Assembly: GCA_046728075.1 (NCBI GenBank)
Contig: JBKPDV010000246.1
Coordinates: 1 to 10,314, forward strand
Source of the DNA: JBKPDV01 sp046728075
GTDB taxonomy: Bacteria; Acidobacteriota; Thermoanaerobaculia; UBA5066; Gp7-AA6
Reading direction: 5' to 3'
Length of the DNA stretch: 10,314 nucleotides
Of this stretch, positions 6,735-10,314 are shown one piece after another. Position numbers and translations under genes: made by a program. The notes below the pieces were generated by a model. The model had not been told where the DNA came from. It searched no databases and saw only the letters and a program-made list of their open reading frames with translations. Numbering within the stretch: the stretch's first letter is position 1; each line of letters opens with the position of its first letter.

Positions 6735-7677
6735 CAAGCAGCTTCGTCCGGAGCCGCTCGAGACGAGGCCGGAGGCGGCGCGAGTCCTCCTCCTCGATCT
6801 CTCGGATGACGTTGCTGACACGAGCCGGCCGTACGTCGAAGGCGTTGCCGATCTCCCGCCCCGTCAGACCTGTCAGCTTTCGAGCGAGGTAGATCGCCGC
6901 CATCTTGTCCTCCCCCCCGCGGCTGCGCGAGAGGCCCTCGACGGAAACGCGGAAGTCCCTGGCCACCGCGCGCCGGATCTCATCCAGGCCGACGTTCCAC
7001 GGGCGCCGCTGGGGAAGCGGAATCTCTTCGTCGTCGTCGCGGACGGGCGCGCGGCGCCGGACCGATCGGATGAATTTCTCATCTCCCAGGTAGATCTGGC
7101 CGCGTACGCCGTCCAGCGGGGACCGCTCGCCCTTGCCTGCCCGGACGAAGCGTCGGTACTCCTCTGTCGCCAGGCGGCGCGCGCGCCCGAACTGGTCGAG
7201 CGTCCAATCGACCTCCAGCCACTCGGGGCGCGGAGCGCGGCCGCTGGTTGCGCGGTAGTTGCTCCACTCCCAATCGCCCGCGTTGCTCACCGCTCCGACC
7301 CGGACCGGATTGAGAACGACGAAGCGGTGAAGCTCCATCAGGTGAGCTTCCTTCTGAACGAGGATCGCCTGGTAGCGGCCCTCGAAGAGGTGGCCGCTGC
7401 GCGCGTGCAACCGGTTGTATTTCTGTGTGTACCGGCCGTTCAAGGCGCGCATCCCGAGGGAAAGGTTCGGCGATGCCGTCTCGAGGACGAGGTGGTAATG
7501 ATTGGCCATCAGGCAATAGGCGTGGATCTGCCAGCCATGATCGCGGGCCACGGATCCGAGCACCTGGAGAAACGTTTCGCGGTCCGCGTCGTCGCGGAAG
7601 ATCTTCGAGCGTTCCTGACCACGGCTCACGACGCTGTAGACGGCGCCCGCGAATTCCAGCCGCAAGGGACGAGACAT
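6727..7677 (-). CDS. REP-associated tyrosine transposase with DnaA-like C-terminus
   Basis: Predicted 316-aa Y1 HUH nuclease of the REP-associated tyrosine transposase (RAYT, IS200-related) group. These single-strand endonucleases are thought to move or maintain palindromic repeats. The HUH motif is ANHYHLVLE (58-66; H60, H62). The expected nucleophile is Y83 in LNGRYTQKYNRLH, followed by SGHLFEGRYQAI (94-105) and VLNPVRVG (121-128), all characteristic. After a linker, residues about 229-295 form a predicted DNA-binding domain resembling the DnaA C-terminal helix-turn-helix (KMAAIYLARKLTGLTGREIGNAFDVRPARVSNVIREIE). The ATG at 7677 has GGAGGAG just upstream. The gene is intact, with all core residues present. 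Its 3' end overlaps the GNAT reading frame, and the GWxTD-like gene ends 36 bp upstream. I see no matching pair of flanking terminal repeats in the window. Confidence 0.9.
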   Translation of the reverse strand: MSRPLRLEFAGAVYSVVSRGQERSKIFRDDADRETFLQVLGSVARDHGWQIHAYCLMANHYHLVLETASPNLSLGMRALNGRYTQKYNRLHARSGHLFEGRYQAILVQKEAHLMELHRFVVLNPVRVGAVSNAGDWEWSNYRATSGRAPRPEWLEVDWTLDQFGRARRLATEEYRRFVRAGKGERSPLDGVRGQIYLGDEKFIRSVRRRAPVRDDDEEIPLPQRRPWNVGLDEIRRAVARDFRVSVEGLSRSRGGEDKMAAIYLARKLTGLTGREIGNAFDVRPARVSNVIREIEEEDSRRLRPRLERLRTKLLGA

Positions 7678-7697
7678 GGCTCCTCCGGAACTCGACG

Positions 7698-7727
7698 GAC
7701 TATATAATAAAGATCAGACCCCCGGTC
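7698..7727 (-). promoter_or_regulatory. AT-rich promoter and putative element edge before the transposase
   Basis: Between the GWxTD-like gene and the transposase lies a sharp AT-rich patch. On the minus strand it contains TATTAT (complement of 7704-7709), a likely -10 element about 27 bp before the transposase ATG. Just upstream is a GGGGGTCTGATC block that contains the TGA stop of the GWxTD-like gene (7714-7716) and a small GACC/GGTC hairpin. Such a block could be the boundary of the transposase unit, but there is no second copy in the window to confirm this. Confidence 0.4.
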
Positions 7728-8784
7728 CCCTCCGGCGCTTGAAGAACTCGCGGATGAAGCGGTCTCGCTCCGAGTCCGAGAACAGGAGAAAACGGACGAG
7801 ATCTCCGGTCGTCAGAAGAGGCGCCGCCAGGTCCAGCCACTGGCGGTACTTCGGAGGGAGCTGGATGATGCGCTCCCGGATCTCTTCATAGGTCAGTGTG
7901 CGGCTCGGGGTGGTCGCGACCTGGACCGGCGCTGAGGAACGCGTCTTCTCCGATTCGACCGCGATGGGCTTCGCGCTCGGATCGGCGATGCCGGGGAACC
8001 GGGCGGCGAGGTCGGCGAGGTCCTCGGTGGCGACAGCCGGTTGGGCGAGCGTCTGGGCGCGATCGGTCGTTCCACCCACGGCCGAGCCCTGGCGAAAGCG
8101 GATCTCCTGATAGATCTGGTAGACCCGACAAGCGGCCTCGCAGTTGTTAACCAGTGGGCACGGGTCGGTGACGTCCTTCCGTTGACATTCGCGGGCGAGG
8201 TCGTCGAAGTTTCGCCGGCAAGAGCCTGGTTGAAAGACGTCGCCAGTGGAATCAGCGCGGGTCCAGAGTCTGCGAGGAGTCTGCGGTGCTCGCCTGTAAA
8301 AGAAGTAGTGGCGGGCGCTGGAGGTGCCCGGCTCCCCGGCGTAGGTCCAGATCTCGAGATTCCGGAACATGTCGTGGCACGCCTCGAGACCGTCGACCGA
8401 TATCGGCTCGCCGTGGGCAATGACCATCAGGCCGGCGTCCTCTCTTCGACCGTCGTACGTTTCGTCGGCCAGTCGCAACAGCACTTCATACCGATGGCGA
8501 TATCCGACGCCGAGCGGCGGAGGAAGATTCGGATTCTCCCGCCTCTTCCAGAACTCCTCGCGGAAGATCTCCCGCTGGTGGGGCTCGGTCAGCAGCAGAA
8601 AGAAATTGCGCTCGGAAGCAAGGAGGATCGGCTCGACGAAGTCCAGCCAGCGCCGGTCATCCTCGGGAAGCATGGCGATCCGTTCGGCCTGTTCCTTCGT
8701 GGAGAGATTGGCCACGGCCGCCTGAGGGTCCGCGGTGCGGGCGAGGAGGAAGGCGAGGACCGCTCCAGCGAGCGCGCGATTCAC
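7714..8784 (-). CDS. Secreted GWxTD-like protein with repeated module, possibly truncated
   Basis: Predicted 356-aa exported protein of unknown role. The start is GTG 8784; residues 1-25 look like a signal peptide, and the ribosome site is weak. Residues 27-86 (LSTKEQAERIAMLP, then WLDF, then FREEFWKRRENPN) match the opening of GWxTD-domain proteins common in Acidobacteriota. Residues 96-163 continue the domain in degenerate form: YRHRYEVLLRLADETY, then LMVIAHGEP, then LEIWTYAGEP, where family members usually have GWxTD and IxYGPP. A Cys-rich stretch (C189, C200, C209, C215, C219) and a linker follow. Residues 297-354 repeat the first module (ERIIQLPPKYRQWLDL, then FIREFFKRRRGP). The protein ends there, exactly where other members would continue into the rest of the domain. 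It is divergent from the paralog pair starting at 8854. Confidence 0.8.
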   Translation of the reverse strand: MNRALAGAVLAFLLARTADPQAAVANLSTKEQAERIAMLPEDDRRWLDFVEPILLASERNFFLLLTEPHQREIFREEFWKRRENPNLPPPLGVGYRHRYEVLLRLADETYDGRREDAGLMVIAHGEPISVDGLEACHDMFRNLEIWTYAGEPGTSSARHYFFYRRAPQTPRRLWTRADSTGDVFQPGSCRRNFDDLARECQRKDVTDPCPLVNNCEAACRVYQIYQEIRFRQGSAVGGTTDRAQTLAQPAVATEDLADLAARFPGIADPSAKPIAVESEKTRSSAPVQVATTPSRTLTYEEIRERIIQLPPKYRQWLDLAAPLLTTGDLVRFLLFSDSERDRFIREFFKRRRGPGV

Positions 8785-8836
8785 AACAGTCTCGATGAGA
8801 ATCTTACCCTTGGCCGCAGCATCCGAAAGCGGCCGC

Positions 8837-8842
8837 TATACT
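8837..8842 (+). promoter_or_regulatory. Possible -10 element of the paralog pair
   Basis: TATACT lies 12 bp before the GTG start of the lipoprotein gene in a 69-bp divergent gap. Transcription would start near 8849, leaving almost no leader, which agrees with the lack of a ribosome site. The nearest -35-like hexamer, TTGGCC at 8810-8815, is 21 bp away, which is too far for a standard promoter. Confidence 0.3.
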
Positions 8843-8853
8843 CCGGCGCTGTC

Positions 8854-9528
8854 GTGCGCCGTTTCGTGCTTCTCGTCGCGCTCTCCGCCGTGGCCTGCTC
8901 CACGCAGCCGGCCCCGCGGCCGGCTTCCACGCCGCAACCATCTCCGACTACCGCAGCGCAGCGAACGACCCCGGAAGCTCCGGTCGAGACAGACGAGTAC
9001 ACGCGCTATGAGCTCCTGGCTCCCGAAACGGCCTCCTTTCACATCCTCTACGAGGTCACGGCGATCGCGCCCGGCGCGACCAACTTCTTCAATCCGATCC
9101 GCAAGGGGAGCGTCGCCAGCGGTGAGCGCGTGACCGACCGGATGACCGGTGAAGAGCTGCGGTTCGAAGTCGTCTCGGGAGAGGAGGCTCGAAAGACCGG
9201 GCTCGCCGGCGCCGATCTCGACACGGACTACATCCGGATCCGCCTGCCGCGGCCCGTGCCGGCCGATGGAGGACAGGTTCGCCTCCTGATCGAGAAAACC
9301 TACAGAGACCCGAAGAGCTATTTCGCGGAAGGAAACGCGATCGTGTTCACTCGTTCCCTCGGCATCCGCCGGAATAGCGTGGTGCTTCCGACCGGATATG
9401 AGCTCACGGCTTGCAACGTGCCCTCCCAAGTTCTGAGCGAGGCCGATGGGCGGATCGCGGTGAGCTTCGTCAATCCGGGCCCCGGTCCGGCCGCGCTCAC
9501 GCTCCGGGCGACGAGGTTGCCTACTTGA
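8854..9528 (+). CDS. Putative lipoprotein, first of a paralogous pair
   Basis: Predicted 224-aa lipoprotein of unknown function. I chose GTG 8854 although the frame is open far upstream, because it begins a compact signal peptide (VRRFVLLVALSAVAC) with a lipobox cysteine at residue 15. The upstream open stretch is a shadow of the divergent gene. A Pro/Thr-rich linker (17-45) leads to a predicted beta-rich domain: YELLAPETASFHILYEV (52-68), NPIRKGS (80-86), VRLLIEKTYRDPKSY (142-156) and NSVVLPTGYELTACNVPSQVLSEADGRIAVSFVNP (174-208). No catalytic motif is seen. The last half aligns well with the next gene, whose start codon overlaps this stop. I do not recognise the family; envelope anchoring is inferred from the lipobox. 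Confidence 0.8.
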   Translation: MRRFVLLVALSAVACSTQPAPRPASTPQPSPTTAAQRTTPEAPVETDEYTRYELLAPETASFHILYEVTAIAPGATNFFNPIRKGSVASGERVTDRMTGEELRFEVVSGEEARKTGLAGADLDTDYIRIRLPRPVPADGGQVRLLIEKTYRDPKSYFAEGNAIVFTRSLGIRRNSVVLPTGYELTACNVPSQVLSEADGRIAVSFVNPGPGPAALTLRATRLPT

Positions 9529-10169
9529 AGAGATTCCTGGTTGCGAGCGCGCTGGCGGGCTGGGCGAGCTCTGTTGCGCTCGCGGCCGGCCAGGAGGGCG
9601 ACCGCAGGCTGACGGAGCGCGCGCATCAGGATCGCGACATCGTCTATTTCCTGCAGCAGCCCGATACACACTCTTTCGACCTCTACCATGACTACACCGA
9701 GTCGCGGCCGGGCATCGACAAGTACTTGAACGTCGTGCGCAAGGGAAGCCGGGCGTCCAGGCCTTCCGCGAAAATCCTGGACACCGGAGAAACACTCAAG
9801 GCCGAGACTCTTCGCGGAGAGGAGATCACGCGCGCTGCGCTGGACATCGGCGAGCCTGTCACCGCGGACTCGGAAGTCGTCGTCATCCGTTTCCCGGCAA
9901 TCCAGAAGGGGCGGTCGCTGCGCCTGCGCATTTCGGAGACGTACACGGACGAGAAGAGCTACCGCCTCGACGGCGAAACGCTCGTCTTCGACCGCAGCTT
10001 CGGCCGGGCGCGCAACGCGGTGGTGCTCCCGGCCGGCTGGTATCTCACGGCGTCCGCGGTGCCGGCGGCGATTTCACAGACGCCGGATGGCCGCATCCGA
10101 CTGGACTTCGTGAACCCGCGCCCCGACGAGATTGCAGTGCTGATTCACGCGAAAAAGCGGAGGGGTTGA
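9525..10169 (+). CDS. Secreted protein, second of the paralogous pair
   Basis: Predicted 214-aa exported protein of unknown function. The TTG at 9525 overlaps the previous stop (TTGA) and starts a signal peptide (MKRFLVASALAGWASSVALA, then AGQ) with no lipobox. GAGG lies about 8 nt upstream inside the previous gene. The body mirrors the upstream lipoprotein: YLNVVRKGS (67-75), LRLRISETYTDEKSY (132-146), then RNAVVLPAGWYLTASAVPAAISQTPDGRIRLDFVNPRP (163-200). The shared core suggests tandem gene duplication followed by divergence: one copy would be membrane-anchored and the other free in the periplasm, or secreted. Translational coupling suggests that they act together. The frame is intact and ends in a basic tail (KKRRG). 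Confidence 0.82.
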   Translation: MKRFLVASALAGWASSVALAAGQEGDRRLTERAHQDRDIVYFLQQPDTHSFDLYHDYTESRPGIDKYLNVVRKGSRASRPSAKILDTGETLKAETLRGEEITRAALDIGEPVTADSEVVVIRFPAIQKGRSLRLRISETYTDEKSYRLDGETLVFDRSFGRARNAVVLPAGWYLTASAVPAAISQTPDGRIRLDFVNPRPDEIAVLIHAKKRRG

Positions 10170-10210
10170 CGGTCTTCGCCCTCTCCTTGTCGTCGTGGTC
10201 GCCTCTCGGC

Positions 10211-10296
10211 TGTCATCCTGAGCGAAGCGAAGGATCTGCTCTCGTTCTTCCGAGCGCTAGGGAAGATTCCTCGTCGCTTCGCTCCTCGGAATGACA
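10211..10296. repeat. Dispersed palindromic intergenic repeat
   Basis: The left arm, from TGTCATCCTGAGCGAAGCGA to GGATCT (10211-10237), and the right arm, AGATTCC to GGAATGACA (10264-10296), are imperfect reverse complements around a short centre and can fold into a long hairpin. I recognise this TGTCAT(C/T)C(C/T)GAG-GCGAAGCGA pattern as a dispersed intergenic repeat in several GC-rich phyla, including Acidobacteriota and Chloroflexota. The position just downstream of the second paralog suggests a transcript end role or simply a safe insertion site. Only one copy is in the window. The sequence from 10170 to 10210 and after 10296 shows nothing else. Confidence 0.75.
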
Positions 10297-10314
10297 ACAG
10301 AACGTCCGTAGGAC

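Noticed and set aside
8041..8853. N-terminal extension of the lipoprotein frame across the divergent gene
   Set aside because: The lipobox signal peptide starting at 8854 would be internal, and the extension is antisense to the GWxTD-like coding region.

Overview
The window reads as a GC-rich chromosomal segment from a free-living bacterium. Acidobacteriota or a similar soil or sediment lineage fits best, but this is inference. The pointers are frequent GTG and TTG starts, Tat-exported redox and hydrolytic enzymes, a GWxTD-type protein, a REP-associated transposase, and a TGTCATCCTGAGCGAAGCGA-type dispersed palindrome. There is no phage, plasmid, CRISPR or rRNA signal, and I found no complete new defence or biosynthetic system.

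Layout, left to right. Positions 1-411 hold no gene I can support and look less GC-rich than the rest. A secreted DUF4350/GATase1-like protein (412-1320, minus) is divergent from a Tat-exported sulfite-oxidase-family molybdoenzyme (1377-2573, plus). The enzyme gene overlaps a mono-haem cytochrome c gene (2570-2986, plus); together they look like a SorA/SorB-type sulfite:cytochrome c oxidoreductase of the periplasm. After an AT-rich perfect inverted repeat (3006-3027) comes a 12-helix MFS transporter (3049-4284, plus). It converges on a Tat-exported amidase-signature hydrolase (4494-6140, minus).

The gap between those two convergent genes is unusual. It consists of two tandem copies (about 131 and 126 bp) of a unit that contains the last codons of the MFS gene, an inverted pair of GTTCAA-based heptamer arrays, and the last codons of the amidase gene.

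Upstream of the amidase on the minus strand are a GNAT acetyltransferase (6213-6734) and a REP-associated tyrosine transposase with a DnaA-like C-terminal helix-turn-helix (6727-7677). Then comes a secreted GWxTD-like protein (7714-8784). Its N-terminal module recurs at its C-terminus and stops at the point where the transposase upstream region begins. Divergent from it are two overlapping paralogous genes (8854-9528 and 9525-10169, plus) for a lipoprotein and a secreted protein of unknown function. The window ends with a dispersed-type palindromic repeat (10211-10296).

The genes look like separate small units: a periplasmic sulfite-oxidation pair, a transporter, an amidase/acetyltransferase pair, and an envelope paralog pair. 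They do not read as one pathway. The observations most worth following are the duplicated heptamer convergence region, the possibly truncated GWxTD repeat protein beside the transposase, and the coupled paralog pair.
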